NCBI GenBank assembly: GCA_037576195.1
Contig: CM075101.1
Location: 25,482,001-25,546,000, forward strand
Reading direction: 5' to 3'
From: Phytoseiulus persimilis
Taxonomy: Eukaryota; Arthropoda; Arachnida; Mesostigmata; Phytoseiidae
Length of the DNA stretch: 64,000 nt
A model generated the notes under the pieces. It saw only the letters and a program-made list of their open reading frames with translations. It was not told the origin of the DNA and made no database searches. The position numbers and the translations under genes are program-made. Of this stretch, positions 1-11,363 are shown piece by piece (position 1 is the first letter of the stretch; each line of letters begins with the position of its first letter).

Positions 1-1
1 G

Positions 2-3000
2 AGTATTATTGAGGAGGTGACAAATGTCACCAAAATATCTGAAAACGGCACCGGAGAACCGGAGAGTTTGCTCGGGGGATCAGAGAGCATCATCGAGGAC
101 GCAACGAACTCCACTGAGAAAGGAATGAATGCCACCGAGGAACCAACGATTATCATAGAAGAGGCAGAGAGTATGATTGAGAAGGCGACGGATGGCACCG
201 AAAAATCAAAGAACAGCTCCGGGGAACCGGAGAGTTTGCTCGAGGAATCAAAGAGCATCATCGAGGACGCAACGAACTCCACTGAGAAAGCAATGAATGC
301 CACCAGTGAAGCGAAGATTGTCATCGAAGAAGCAGAGAGTATAATTGAGGAGGTGACGAATGGCACCGAGATAGCAGTGGATAGCACCGGGATAGCACCG
401 AGCATCGTTGAGGACGCACCGAGTATCATCGAGAATGTAATGAACACCACGGCGGAAGCAACCGATGACGCTGAGAATGCAGAGAGCATCATCGAGGATG
501 CTATGAACTCCACTGAGAAAGCAATGAATGCCACCGAGGAACCAACGATTGTCATCGAGGAAGCTGAGAGAATAATTGAGGAGGTGATGAATGGCACCGA
601 GATAGCAGTGGATAGCACCCGGATAGCACCGAGCATCGTTGAGGACGCACCGAGTATCATCGAGAATGTAATGAACACCACGGCGGAAGCAACCGATGAC
701 GCTGAGAATGCAGAGAGCATCATCGAGGATGCGATGAACTCCACTGAGAAAGCAATGAATGCCACCGAGGAACCAACGATTGTCATCGAGGAAGCTGAGA
801 GAATAATTGAGGAGGTGACGAATGGCACTGAAAAATCCAAAAACGGCGCCAGAGAAACGGGGACTTTGCTCGAGGACTCAGAGAGAATCATCGAGGACGC
901 AACGAACTACACTGAGAAAGCGATGAACGCCACCACGGAAACGAATATCATCATCAAAGAAGCAGAGAGTATAACCGATGCGGTGACGAATGGCACCAGA
1001 AAATCAAAGAAGAGCACCGGGGAACCGGAGATATCGCTCGCGGAATCGGAGAGCATCATTGAGGACGCAACGAACTCCACTAAGAGAGGAATGAATGCCA
1101 CCGGAGAACCGACCATTATCATAGAAGAGGCCGAGAGTATATTTGAGGAGGTGACGAACGGCACCGAAAAATCAAAGAACAGTACCGGGGGACCGGGAAG
1201 TTCGCGTGAGGAATCAGACAGAATCATAGATGACGCAACGAAGTCCACTGAGAGAGCAATGAATGCCATCAGGGAAGCGAAGATTATCATCAAAGAAGCA
1301 GAGAGGATAGTTGAGGCGGTGACGAACGGCATCGTGGAATCGGAGAGTTCGCTCGAGGGATCAGAGAGCATCATCAAGGACGCAATGGAAGCTATCAGAG
1401 AAGCGAAGATTATCATCAAAGAAGCAGAGAGAATGATCGGGGAGGAGACGAATGGCACTGAAAAATCGAAGAACAGCACCGGGGAACCGGGAAGTTTTCT
1501 CGAGGAATCAGAGACCATCATGGAGGACGCAATGAGCTCCACTGAGAGAGCAATGAATGCCACAAGGGAAGCGACGATTATCATCGAAGGAGCTGAGAGT
1601 ATATTTGAGGAGCTTGAGGAGGTGACGAATGGCACTGGAAGGTCAGAAAACGGCACCGGAGAACCGGGGATTTTGCTCGAGGAATCGAAGAGAATCATCG
1701 AGGACGACACGAACTCCACCGAGGAAGCAATTGATGCCACCAGGGGAGCGACGATTACCATCGAAGAAGAAGAGAGTATAATTGAGGCGGTGACAAATGG
1801 CACCGGAAAATCGAAGAACAGGACCGGGGAACCGGGAAGTTTGGTCGAGGAATCAGAAAGCACCATCGAGGACGCCACGAACTCCACCGAGGAAGCAATT
1901 GATGCCACCAGGGGAGCGACGATTATCATCGAAGAGGAAGAGAGTATAATTGAGGCGGTGACGAATGACACCGGAATATCGAAGAACAGGACCGGGGAAC
2001 CGGGAAGTTTGGTCGAGGAATCAGAAAGCATCATCGAGGACGCAATGAACTCCACTAAGAGAGCAATTAATGCCACCAGCAAAGCGACGGTTATCATCGA
2101 GGAAGCTGAGAATATAACTGAGGAGGTGACGAATGGCACTGGAACGTCGAGAAACGGCACCGGAGAACCGGGGATTTTGCTCGAGGAATCGGAGCGAATC
2201 ATCGAGGACGACACGAACTCCACCGAGACAGCAATTGATGCCACCAGGGGAGCGACGATTACCATCGAAGAAGAAGAGAGTATAATTGAGGCGGTGACAA
2301 ATGGCACCGGAAAATCGAAGAACAGGACCGGGGAACCGGGAAGTTTGGTCGAGGAATCAGAAAGCACCATCGAGGACGCCACGAACTCCACCGAGGAAGC
2401 AATTGATGCCACCAGGGGAGCGACGATTATCATCGAAGAGGAAGAGAGTATAATTGAGGCGGTGACGAATGACACCGGAATATCGAAGAACAGGACCGGG
2501 GAACCGGGAAGTTTGGTCGAGGAATCAGAAAGCATCATCGAGGACGCAATGAACTCCACTGAGAGAGCAATGAATGCCACCAGGGAAGCGACGATTATCA
2601 TCGAAGGAGCTGAGAGTGTCATTGAGGAGGTGACGAATGGCACCGGAAAATCGAAGAACAGCACCGGGGAACCGGGAAGTTTGGTCGAGGAATTAGAAAG
2701 CATCATCGAGGACGCAATGGACTCCACTGAGAGAGCAATGAATGCCACCAGGGAAGCGACGATTATCATCGAAGGAGCTGAGAGTGTCATTGAGGACGTG
2801 ACGAATGGCACCGGAAAATCGAAGAACAGCACCGGGGAACCGGGAAGTTCGGTCGAGGAATCAGAGAGCATCATCGAGGACGCAATGAACTCCACTGAGA
2901 GAGCAATGAATGCCACCAGGGGAGCGACGATTACCATCGAAGAAGAAGAGAGTATAATTGAGGCGGTGACGAATGGCACCGGAAAATTGAAGAGCAGCAC

Positions 3001-6000
3001 CGGGGAACCGGAAAGTTCGGTCGAGGAATCAGAGAGCATCATCGAGGACGCCACGAACTCCACTGAGAAAGCAATTGATGCCACCAGGGGAGCGGAGAAT
3101 ATCATCGAAGGAGCTGAGAGTATAATTGAGGAGGTGACGAATGGCACTGGAACGTCGAGAAACGGCACCGGAGAACCGGGAAATTTGGTCGAGGAATCAG
3201 AGAGCATCATCGAGGACGCCACGAACTCCACCGATGAAGCAATTGATGCCACCAGGGAAGCGGAGAATATCATCGAAGGAGCTGAGAGTATAATTGAGGA
3301 GGTGACGAATGGCACCGGAAAATCGAAGAACAGCACCAGGGAACCGGGAAGTTTGGTCGAGGAATCAGAGAGCATCATCGAGGACGCAATGAACTCCACT
3401 GAGAGAGCAATGAATGCCACCAGGGAAGCGACGATTATCATCGAAGAGGGAGAGAGTGTCATTGAGGAGGTGACGAATGGCACCGGAAAATCGAAGAACA
3501 GCACCGGGGAACCGGGAAGTTTGCTCGAGGAATCAGAGAGCATCATCGAGGACGCAATGAACTCCACTGAGAGAGCAATGAATGACACCAGGAAAGCGAC
3601 GGTTATCATCGAGGGAGCTGAGAGTATAACTGAGGAGGTGACGAATGGCACTGGAACGTCGAGAAACGGCACCGGAGAACCGGGAAATTTGATCGAGGAA
3701 TCAGAGAGCATCATCGAGGACGCCACGAACTCTACCGAGGAAGCAATTGATGCCACCACGGGAGCGGAGGATATCATCGAAGGAGCTGAGAGTATAATTG
3801 AGGAGGTAACGAATGGCACTGGAACGTCGAGAAACGGCACCGGAGAACCGGGAAATTTGGTCGAGGAATCAGAGAGCATCATCGAGGACGCCACGAACTC
3901 CACCGAGGAAGCAATTGATGCCACCAGGGGAGCGACGATTATCATCGAAGAGGGAGAGAGTATAATTGGGGCGGTGACAGATGGCAACGGAAGATCGAAG
4001 AACAGGACCGGAGAACCGGGAAATTTGGTCGAGGAATCAGAGAGCATCATCGAGGACGCCACGAACTCCATCGAGGAAGCAATTGATGCCACCAGGGGAG
4101 CAGAGAATATCATCGAAGGAGCTGAGAGTATAATTGAGGAGGTGACGAATGGCACCGGAAAATCGAAGAACAGCACCGGGGAACCGGGAAGTTTGCTCGA
4201 GGAATCAGAGAGCATCATCGAGGACGCCACGAACTCCACCGAGGAAGCAATTGATGCCACCAGGGGAGCGGAGAATATCATCGAAGGAGCTGAGAGTATA
4301 ATTGAGGAGGTGACGAATGGCACCGGAAAATCGAAGAACAGCACCGGGGAACCGGGAAGTTTGCTCGAGGAATCAGAGAGCATCATCGAGGACGCCACGA
4401 ACTCCACCGAGGAAGCAATTGATGCCACCAGGAAAGCGACGGTTATCATCGAAGGAGCTGAGAGTATAATTGAGGAGGTGACGAATGGCACTGGAACTCC
4501 GAGAAACGGCACCGGAGAACCGGGAAATTTGGTCGAGGAATCAGAGAGCATCATCGAGGACGCCACGAACTCAACCGAGGAAGCAATTGATGCCACCAGG
4601 GGAGCAGAGAATATCATCGAAGGAGCTGAGAGTATAATTGAGGAGGTGACGAATGGCACCGGAAAATCGAAGAACAGCACCGGGGAACCGGGAAGTTTGC
4701 TCGAGGAATCAGAGAGCATCATCGAGGACGCCACGAACTCCACCGAGGAAGCAATTGATGCCACCATGGGAGCGGAGAATATCATCGAAGGAGCTGAGAG
4801 TATAATTGAGGAGGTGACGAATGGCAACGGAAAATCGAAGAACAGGACCGGAGAACCGGGGAATTTGGTCGAGGAATCAGAGAGCATCATCGAGGACGCC
4901 ACGAACTCCACCGAGGAAGCAATTGATGCCACCAGGGGAGCAGAGAATATCATCGAAGGAGCTGAGAGTATAATTGAGGAGGTGACGAATGGCACCGGAA
5001 AATCGAAGAACAGCACCGAGGAACCGGGAAGTTTGCTCGAGGAATCAGAGAGCATCATCGAGGACGCCACGAACTCCACCGAGGAAGCAATTGATGCCAC
5101 CAGGAAAGCGACGGTTATCATCGAAGGAGCTGAGAGTATAATTGAGGAGGTGACGAATGGCACTGGAACTTCGAGAAACGGCACCGGAGAACCGGGAAAT
5201 TTGGTCGAGGAATCAGAGAGCATCATCGAGGACGCCACGAACTCCACCGAGGAAGCAATTGATGCCACCAGGGGAGCAGAGAATATCATCGAAGGAGCTG
5301 AGAGTATAATTGAGGAGGTGACGAATGGCACCGGAAAATCGAAGGACACCACCGGGGAACCGGGAAGTTTGCTCGAGGAATCAGAGAGCATCATCGAGGA
5401 CGCCACGAACTCCACCGAGGAAGCAATTGATGCCACCAGGAAAGCGACAGTTATCATCGAAGGAGCTGAGAGTGTCATTGAGGAGGTGACGAATGGCACT
5501 GGAACGTCGAGAAACGGCACCGGAGAACCGGGAAAATTGGTCGAGGAATCAGAGAGCATCATCGAGGACGCCACGAACTCCACCGAGGAAGCAATTGATG
5601 CCACCAGGGGAGCGACGATTATCATCGAAGAGGGAGAGAGTATAATTGAGGCGGTGACAAATGGCAACGGAAAATCGAAGAACAGGACCGGGGAACCGGG
5701 AAGTTTGCTCGAGGAATCAGAGAGCATCATCGAGGACGCAATGAACTCCACTGAGAGAGCAATGAATGCCACCAGGGAAGCGATGATTATCATCGAAGAG
5801 GGAGAGAGTGTCATTGAGGAGGTGACGAATAGCATCGGAAAATCGAAGAACAGCACCGGGGAACCGGGAAGTTTGCTCGAGGAATCAGAGAGCATCATCG
5901 AGGACGCAATGAACTCCACTGAGAGAGCAATGAATCCCACCAGGAAAGCGACGGTTATCATCGAAGGAGCTGAGAGTATAATTGAGGAGGTGACGAATGG

Positions 6001-8800
6001 CACCGGAAAATCGAAGAACAGCACCGGGGAACCAGGAAATTTGGTCGAGGAATCTGAGAGCATCATCGAGGACGCCACGAACTCCACCGAAGAAGCAATC
6101 GATGCCACCAGGGGAGCGACGATTACCATGGAAGAAGAGAGTATAATTGAGGCGGTGACGAATGGCACCGGAAAATCGAAGAACAGGACTGGGGAACCGG
6201 GAAGTTTGGTCGAGGAATCTGAGAGCATCATCGAGGACGCCACGAACTCCACCGAGGAAGCAATTTATGCCACCAGGGGAGCGACGATTATCATCGAAGA
6301 AGAGAGTATAATTGAGGCGGTGACGAATGGCACCGGAAAATCGAAGAACAGCACCGGGGAACCAGGAACTTTGGTCGAGGAATCTGAGAGCATCATCGAG
6401 GACGCCACGAACTCCACCGAAGAAGCAATCGATGCCACCAGGGGAGCGACGATTACCATCGAAGAAGAGAGTATAATTGAGGCGGTGACGAATGGCACCG
6501 GAAAATCGAAGAACAGGACCGGGGAACCGGGAAGTTTGGTCGAGGAATCTGATAGCATCATCGAGGACGCCACGAACTCCACCGAGGAAGCAATTAATGC
6601 CACCAGGGGAGCGACGATTATCATCGAAGAAGAGAGTATAATTGGGGCGGTGACGAATGGCACCGGAAAATCGAAGAACAGCACCGGGGAACCAGGAACT
6701 TTGGTCGAGGAATCTGAGAGCATCATCGAGGACGCCACGAACTCCACCGAGGAAGCAATTGATGCCACCAGGGGAGCGACGATTATCATCGAAGAGGGAG
6801 AGAGTATAAATGAGGCGGTGACGAATGGCACCGGAAAATCGAAGAACAGCACCGGGGAACCAGGAACTTTGGTCGAGGAATCTGAGAGCATCATCGAGGA
6901 CGCAACGAACTCCACCGAGGAAGCAATTGATGCCACCAGGAAAGCGACAGTTATCATCGAAGGAGCTGAGAGTGTCATTGAGGAGGTGACGAATGGCACT
7001 GGAACGTCGAGAGACGGCACCGGAGAACCGGGAAAATTGGTCGGGGGATCAGAGAGCATCATCGAGGACGCCACGAACTCCACCGAGGAAGCAATTGATG
7101 CCACCAGGGGAGCGACGATTATCATCGAAGAGGGAGAGAGTATAATTGAGGCGGTGACAAATGGCACCAGAAAATCGAAGAACAGGACCAGGGAACCGGG
7201 AAGTTTGCTCGAGGAATCAGAGAGCATCATCGAGGACGCAATGAACTCCGCTGAGAGAGCAATGAATGCCACCAGGGAAGCGATGATTATCATCGAAGAG
7301 GGAGAGAGTGTCATTGAGGAGGTGACGAATGGCACCGGAAAATCGAAGAACAGCACCGGGGAACCGGGAAGTTTGCTCGAGGAATCAGAGAGCATCATCG
7401 AGGACGCCACGAACTCCACCGAGGAAGCAATTGATGCCACCAGGAAAGCGACGGTTATCATCGGAGGAGCTGAGAGTATAAATGAGGAGGTGACGAATGG
7501 CACTGGAACGTCGAGAAACGGCACCGGAGAACCGGAAAATTTGGTCGAGGAATCAGAGAGCATCATCGAGGACGCCACGAACTCCACCGAGGAAGCAATT
7601 GATGCCACCAGGGGAGCGACGATTATCATCGAAGAGGGAGAGAGTATAATTGAGGCGGTGACAAATGGCACCGGAAAATCGAAGAACAGGACCAGGGAAC
7701 CGGGAAGTTTGCTCGAGGAATCAGAGAGCATCATCGAGGACGCAATGAACTCCGCTGAGAGAGCAATGAATGCCACCAGGGAAGCGATGATTATCATCGA
7801 AGAGGAAGAGAGTGTCATTGAGGAGGTGACGAATGGCACCGGAAAATCGAAGAACAGCACCGGGGAACCGGGAAGTTTGCTCGAGGAATCAGAGAGCATC
7901 ATCGAGGACGCTATGAACTCCGCTGAGAGAGCAATGAATGCCACCAGGGAAGCGATGATTATCATCGAAGAGGGAGAGAGTGTCATTGAGGAGGTGACGA
8001 ATGGCACCGGAAAATCGAAGAACAGCACCGGGGAACCGGGAAGTTTGCTCGAGGAATCAGAGAGCATCATCGAGGACGCCACGAACTCCACCGAGGAAGC
8101 AATTGATGCCACCAGGAAAGCGACGATTATCATCGAAGGAGCTGAGAGTATAATTGAGGAGGTGACGAATGGCACTGGAACGTCGAGAAACGGCACCGGA
8201 GAACCGGAAAATTTGGTCGAGGAATCAGAGAGCATCATCGAGGACGCCACGAACTCCACCGAGGAAGCAATTGATGCCACCAGGGGAGCGACGATTATCA
8301 TCGAAGAGGGAGAGAGTATAATTGAGGCGGTGACAAATGGCACCGGAAAATCGAAGAACAGGACCAGGGAACCGGGAAGTTTGCTCGAGGAATCAGAGAG
8401 CATCATCGAGGACGCAATGATCTCCGCTGAGAGAGCAATGAAAGCCACCAGGGAAGCGATGATTATCATCGAAGAGGGAGAGAGTGTCATTGAGGAGGTG
8501 ACGAATGGCACCGGAAAATCGAAGAACAGCACCGGGGAACCGGGAAGTTTGCTCGAGGAATCAGAGAGCATCATCGAGGACGCCACGAACTCCACCGAGG
8601 AAGCAATGAATGCCACCAGGAAAACGACGGTTATCATCGAAGGAGCTGAGAGTGTCATTGAGGAGGTGACGAATGGCACTGGAACGTCGAGAAACGGCAC
8701 CGGAGAACCGGGAAGTTTGGTCGAGGAATCAGAGAGCATCATCGAGGACGCAATGAAGTCCGCTGAGAAAGCAACGAATGCCAGCGGGAAAGCGACGATC
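2..8800 (+). repeat. 168-bp tandem repeat array (about 53 units; 21-84-168 bp nested)
   Basis: Identical landmarks recur every 168 bp, for example ggcaccggaaaatcgaag at 4151 and 4319. Internal similarity shows an 84-bp half-unit and a 21-bp ground period. Larger blocks are also duplicated: a 504-bp (3-unit) block recurs between about 1.7-2.0 and 2.2-2.5 kb, and a 231-bp (11-heptad) step separates two early copies near 370 and 601. All these lengths are multiples of 21. Confidence 0.85.
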
Positions 8801-8959
8801 ATCATCGAGGGAACAAACAGTACCACAGAGATATCACCGAACAGCACCCAAGATCTCACGAGTATCATCGAGGGAGCAGAGCTACTCTTCGACGGAGTTG
8901 AGAGTATCTTTGAGGAAGCGAGGAATACAACCGACAAAGCAGCCAATAAAACCGAGTAG
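2..8959 (+). CDS. Giant heptad-repeat protein, 3' part (5' end outside window)
   Basis: The frame is already open at position 2 and runs without a stop to TAG at 8957-8959, about 2,985 codons, so the 5' end lies outside the window. It is made of about 53 tandem units of 168 bp (56 residues). Each unit divides into eight heptads of two kinds: SIIEDAT/NIIEGAE-like (two Ile then a small residue, helix-like) and NSTEEAI/NGTGKSK-like (Asn-X-Thr/Ser sequons). The two 28-residue halves also resemble each other (ESIIEDATNST against ESIIEEVTNGT). The first 1.6 kb is more diverged and the rest nearly homogeneous. No cysteine-rich or membrane segment is seen. If secreted it could be very heavily N-glycosylated, but no signal peptide is visible because the start is missing. 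I do not recognise the family. Keeping one frame open through so many diverged units argues for real coding. The antisense strand is also open for long stretches but breaks near 6.25 kb. Confidence 0.75.
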   Translation, partial: SIIEEVTNVTKISENGTGEPESLLGGSESIIEDATNSTEKGMNATEEPTIIIEEAESMIEKATDGTEKSKNSSGEPESLLEESKSIIEDATNSTEKAMNATSEAKIVIEEAESIIEEVTNGTEIAVDSTGIAPSIVEDAPSIIENVMNTTAEATDDAENAESIIEDAMNSTEKAMNATEEPTIVIEEAERIIEEVMNGTEIAVDSTRIAPSIVEDAPSIIENVMNTTAEATDDAENAESIIEDAMNSTEKAMNATEEPTIVIEEAERIIEEVTNGTEKSKNGARETGTLLEDSERIIEDATNYTEKAMNATTETNIIIKEAESITDAVTNGTRKSKKSTGEPEISLAESESIIEDATNSTKRGMNATGEPTIIIEEAESIFEEVTNGTEKSKNSTGGPGSSREESDRIIDDATKSTERAMNAIREAKIIIKEAERIVEAVTNGIVESESSLEGSESIIKDAMEAIREAKIIIKEAERMIGEETNGTEKSKNSTGEPGSFLEESETIMEDAMSSTERAMNATREATIIIEGAESIFEELEEVTNGTGRSENGTGEPGILLEESKRIIEDDTNSTEEAIDATRGATITIEEEESIIEAVTNGTGKSKNRTGEPGSLVEESESTIEDATNSTEEAIDATRGATIIIEEEESIIEAVTNDTGISKNRTGEPGSLVEESESIIEDAMNSTKRAINATSKATVIIEEAENITEEVTNGTGTSRNGTGEPGILLEESERIIEDDTNSTETAIDATRGATITIEEEESIIEAVTNGTGKSKNRTGEPGSLVEESESTIEDATNSTEEAIDATRGATIIIEEEESIIEAVTNDTGISKNRTGEPGSLVEESESIIEDAMNSTERAMNATREATIIIEGAESVIEEVTNGTGKSKNSTGEPGSLVEELESIIEDAMDSTERAMNATREATIIIEGAESVIEDVTNGTGKSKNSTGEPGSSVEESESIIEDAMNSTERAMNATRGATITIEEEESIIEAVTNGTGKLKSSTGEPESSVEESESIIEDATNSTEKAIDATRGAENIIEGAESIIEEVTNGTGTSRNGTGEPGNLVEESESIIEDATNSTDEAIDATREAENIIEGAESIIEEVTNGTGKSKNSTREPGSLVEESESIIEDAMNSTERAMNATREATIIIEEGESVIEEVTNGTGKSKNSTGEPGSLLEESESIIEDAMNSTERAMNDTRKATVIIEGAESITEEVTNGTGTSRNGTGEPGNLIEESESIIEDATNSTEEAIDATTGAEDIIEGAESIIEEVTNGTGTSRNGTGEPGNLVEESESIIEDATNSTEEAIDATRGATIIIEEGESIIGAVTDGNGRSKNRTGEPGNLVEESESIIEDATNSIEEAIDATRGAENIIEGAESIIEEVTNGTGKSKNSTGEPGSLLEESESIIEDATNSTEEAIDATRGAENIIEGAESIIEEVTNGTGKSKNSTGEPGSLLEESESIIEDATNSTEEAIDATRKATVIIEGAESIIEEVTNGTGTPRNGTGEPGNLVEESESIIEDATNSTEEAIDATRGAENIIEGAESIIEEVTNGTGKSKNSTGEPGSLLEESESIIEDATNSTEEAIDATMGAENIIEGAESIIEEVTNGNGKSKNRTGEPGNLVEESESIIEDATNSTEEAIDATRGAENIIEGAESIIEEVTNGTGKSKNSTEEPGSLLEESESIIEDATNSTEEAIDATRKATVIIEGAESIIEEVTNGTGTSRNGTGEPGNLVEESESIIEDATNSTEEAIDATRGAENIIEGAESIIEEVTNGTGKSKDTTGEPGSLLEESESIIEDATNSTEEAIDATRKATVIIEGAESVIEEVTNGTGTSRNGTGEPGKLVEESESIIEDATNSTEEAIDATRGATIIIEEGESIIEAVTNGNGKSKNRTGEPGSLLEESESIIEDAMNSTERAMNATREAMIIIEEGESVIEEVTNSIGKSKNSTGEPGSLLEESESIIEDAMNSTERAMNPTRKATVIIEGAESIIEEVTNGTGKSKNSTGEPGNLVEESESIIEDATNSTEEAIDATRGATITMEEESIIEAVTNGTGKSKNRTGEPGSLVEESESIIEDATNSTEEAIYATRGATIIIEEESIIEAVTNGTGKSKNSTGEPGTLVEESESIIEDATNSTEEAIDATRGATITIEEESIIEAVTNGTGKSKNRTGEPGSLVEESDSIIEDATNSTEEAINATRGATIIIEEESIIGAVTNGTGKSKNSTGEPGTLVEESESIIEDATNSTEEAIDATRGATIIIEEGESINEAVTNGTGKSKNSTGEPGTLVEESESIIEDATNSTEEAIDATRKATVIIEGAESVIEEVTNGTGTSRDGTGEPGKLVGGSESIIEDATNSTEEAIDATRGATIIIEEGESIIEAVTNGTRKSKNRTREPGSLLEESESIIEDAMNSAERAMNATREAMIIIEEGESVIEEVTNGTGKSKNSTGEPGSLLEESESIIEDATNSTEEAIDATRKATVIIGGAESINEEVTNGTGTSRNGTGEPENLVEESESIIEDATNSTEEAIDATRGATIIIEEGESIIEAVTNGTGKSKNRTREPGSLLEESESIIEDAMNSAERAMNATREAMIIIEEEESVIEEVTNGTGKSKNSTGEPGSLLEESESIIEDAMNSAERAMNATREAMIIIEEGESVIEEVTNGTGKSKNSTGEPGSLLEESESIIEDATNSTEEAIDATRKATIIIEGAESIIEEVTNGTGTSRNGTGEPENLVEESESIIEDATNSTEEAIDATRGATIIIEEGESIIEAVTNGTGKSKNRTREPGSLLEESESIIEDAMISAERAMKATREAMIIIEEGESVIEEVTNGTGKSKNSTGEPGSLLEESESIIEDATNSTEEAMNATRKTTVIIEGAESVIEEVTNGTGTSRNGTGEPGSLVEESESIIEDAMKSAEKATNASGKATIIIEGTNSTTEISPNSTQDLTSIIEGAELLFDGVESIFEEARNTTDKAANKTE

Positions 8960-9207
8960 CGCCGGTGCAGCGAGAAATACCACCGAGGAAGTGACGACGA
9001 ACACCGGAAACATTACAAAGAGCATCCACGAAGCAGCGAATATAATCAAGGGAACAAGGAACATCTTCGAGAGGGCAGCGTTTGCACCGTGAGTGTTGAC
9101 GAGTTCCATGGAGGAAGTGACGAATGCCGCCGAGAGAGCTAACAATAGCGAGAGGATGCGCTGCGTGCCACCGCTCAAGCCGCCCCCCCATCGGCTCCTC
9201 CCTTAGC
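8960..9207 (+). other. Heptad repeat remnants beyond the stop, in other frames
   Basis: After the TAG at 8957-8959 the same heptad language continues one frame over: NTTEEVT, KSIHEAA, NIIKGTR, NIFERAA can be read from about 8960 to a TGA at 9090-9092. That TGA overlaps a donor-like GTGAGT. A third frame then gives MEEVTNAAERANN at about 9109-9147. Either the original 3' end was frameshifted and is decaying, or the true end is spliced or read differently. Confidence 0.55.
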
Positions 9208-9209
9208 AT

Positions 9210-11360
9210 CGCGGAATATTCGAATGAACTTGGTGTGATCTATGAAAGAGCACACGATTCAGTTGTAACGACGAAATAAGCTCACGTTCCATCCGTAGCC
9301 TCGATGTTAATCCTGTCTTCTGACTTCGTACGCAGCTCCTCCACGTGAAATATGCCACCGCACTCGCTCGCCACTGACTTGAGCGATCGAATGGTCACAC
9401 AAACAGGAAAGTGACATTCAGATGAGCCGTGACCGGGGAGTACTCGCGGTATCAAAAATGGGTCGGAATCTGTCTCAAGCCCAGGAGGATCTGGGAGGCG
9501 GGACTCGACTCGGCGGAAGGGATCGACCGATCAAATGATCGCCCGTGACCACATCATGTGCTGGGTACGATGTCCAGGGGAGTTTGCGGCAAGGGCTGCG
9601 TTTCTCCGCGGGCTGAAGTATTTATTCGATGCGAGCCTCGCTTGGACACTCTTTGCGGGATATCAGCTTACTGCTTCGAAAGCCCAGCGGGAAATCGCAA
9701 CGTACCCGCTTCCGATCCGGCAACCGGCGGCCGAACTCTCGAATCCCTCTCCCTTCGGAGAATGAGACCGAATCAGGACAAGGCGTTTCTGATGGTTGCG
9801 AATCAAAATGGGGAAATGACTCTCCCGTATGTGGCTCAGCGATATCTTCAGTCTTCGAATGCTCTCAGCGAGTCTGGCTCGAATTGCCGGACTCAATCAT
9901 GAAGAAGAAGTCTATTCGGGAATCTCCACATAGCCATCACTCTTGAGGTCATGTCTCGATCAGCATGAAACTACGTCGCACGAATAAGGTACGCCAGAAC
10001 ACACGATCTTCCGTTGCGCAAAATTCGCAACGCACCAAGGAAAACCGCAAAGCGTGGTCCAGTGTATACTGACACCTGAAAACATTGTTGACTACGTTAG
10101 AATTGAGAAGCAGATGCAGACATTATATGTACCATTTCGAAAATAAGTGTGAGACAAACCTGGGTACAGTAACGAATACCACACCATGAACACAACATGT
10201 ACATTACCATGAAACACATCCTGGGACAAAAGTCCTCCGTAGAAGGTGCAGAAGAGAACTTGGCTACCGGTGCTTGGCCCGCGGAGATAGGAGAAGGACT
10301 CGGGAACGCGAATCGAATGAGCTCTCTTTATGATTGGTAGACGAAAAAGAATTGGCTATGGTGGAGAAACTCAACCGGCTTGACCAATTCAAAGTTCGAT
10401 TGGAACGCGGCCTTAACTTACGAGCAAGCTTCATTTCAGTGCAGGTGACTTAAGCGTAAAGAGTACCCGACCGCGTGCCATGGTACAAGTTCGCTGAAAA
10501 TTCCAACGCTCGATCGTATCGCCCCAGGACTAAATCATCCATCAGCTTGCACAACCCCTGTCGGCGCTCCCGGTGTTGGGTAATTTGTAATCTTAGATGT
10601 GCGACTGCGCCATCACTGGATGACTGTCCCTGTTTATCTTCATTTAACATAGACTACGAGGGAACGTGGGAACTTGAATGAGATACGACAGTTCCGCGTG
10701 TGGAATTCGTACGTCGTTTCTTCCTCGGATCGACCGGGCCGGAACGTCTAATAGCGTCCCCCAACTCAGGGCCGCTTCGCAGAGTAGGAAGTAGCAGGAA
10801 GCGCGCAAGGAAGTATCCTAGAGTGAATTTCATGACAAGGATCGAATGACGTAGCTGTAAATTCGTTACTTTTTTGATGAAGACGGTTTCGCGTCAGAAA
10901 CTACACCAATGTGAAAGTGAGCGTTAATGGACCAGTGGGAAGGTGGGACGTCGAGATGTACAGTCGAGGTGATCGCAGGGAGATTCATTGAGCTCACTCA
11001 TAGGAGAACAGTTCGAGTCGTCATATTCACGAGACCAAGCCATTATCGGGATAGGGTCGAGAAGGGACGAGTGTTAGAATCAGATGAAGATGGAGTACAA
11101 ATCAACAGAAATTCAGTCGGTAATTAGCAGCATTGCTGGAAACAAGTTGGTTCGCGCGGGCCTGAAGGTCACTGTACGAGGCGGTAAATGTTCCCTCCAG
11201 AGATGGGGAGTTTATAAGTATGAACGAGCATAGAGTCATGAAAGCACTCCTCCCGGGAAGGGAGTTTTCAAGGTGTTTCTTTGCCCGGATTCTGCAGCAA
11301 ACAGATATCGTCCGATAAGGGTGATTTCCGGAGCGACCTTATTGAGACTCCTGGCGACCA
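9210..11360. other. No gene recognised
   Basis: About 2.1 kb between the giant repeat gene and the small secreted-peptide gene. Only short, overlapping open frames in several phases are present. I see no family motif, tandem repeat or convincing splice-linked exons. Confidence 0.5.
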
Positions 11361-11363
11361 TGA

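Noticed and set aside
907..8946. Very long antisense open frames (1,781 and 893 codons) across the giant repeat
   Set aside because: They are the mirror of a repeat whose unit is a multiple of three. The antisense frame is broken near 6.25 kb whereas the sense frame is unbroken, and the antisense product is a hydrophobic shadow with no start context.
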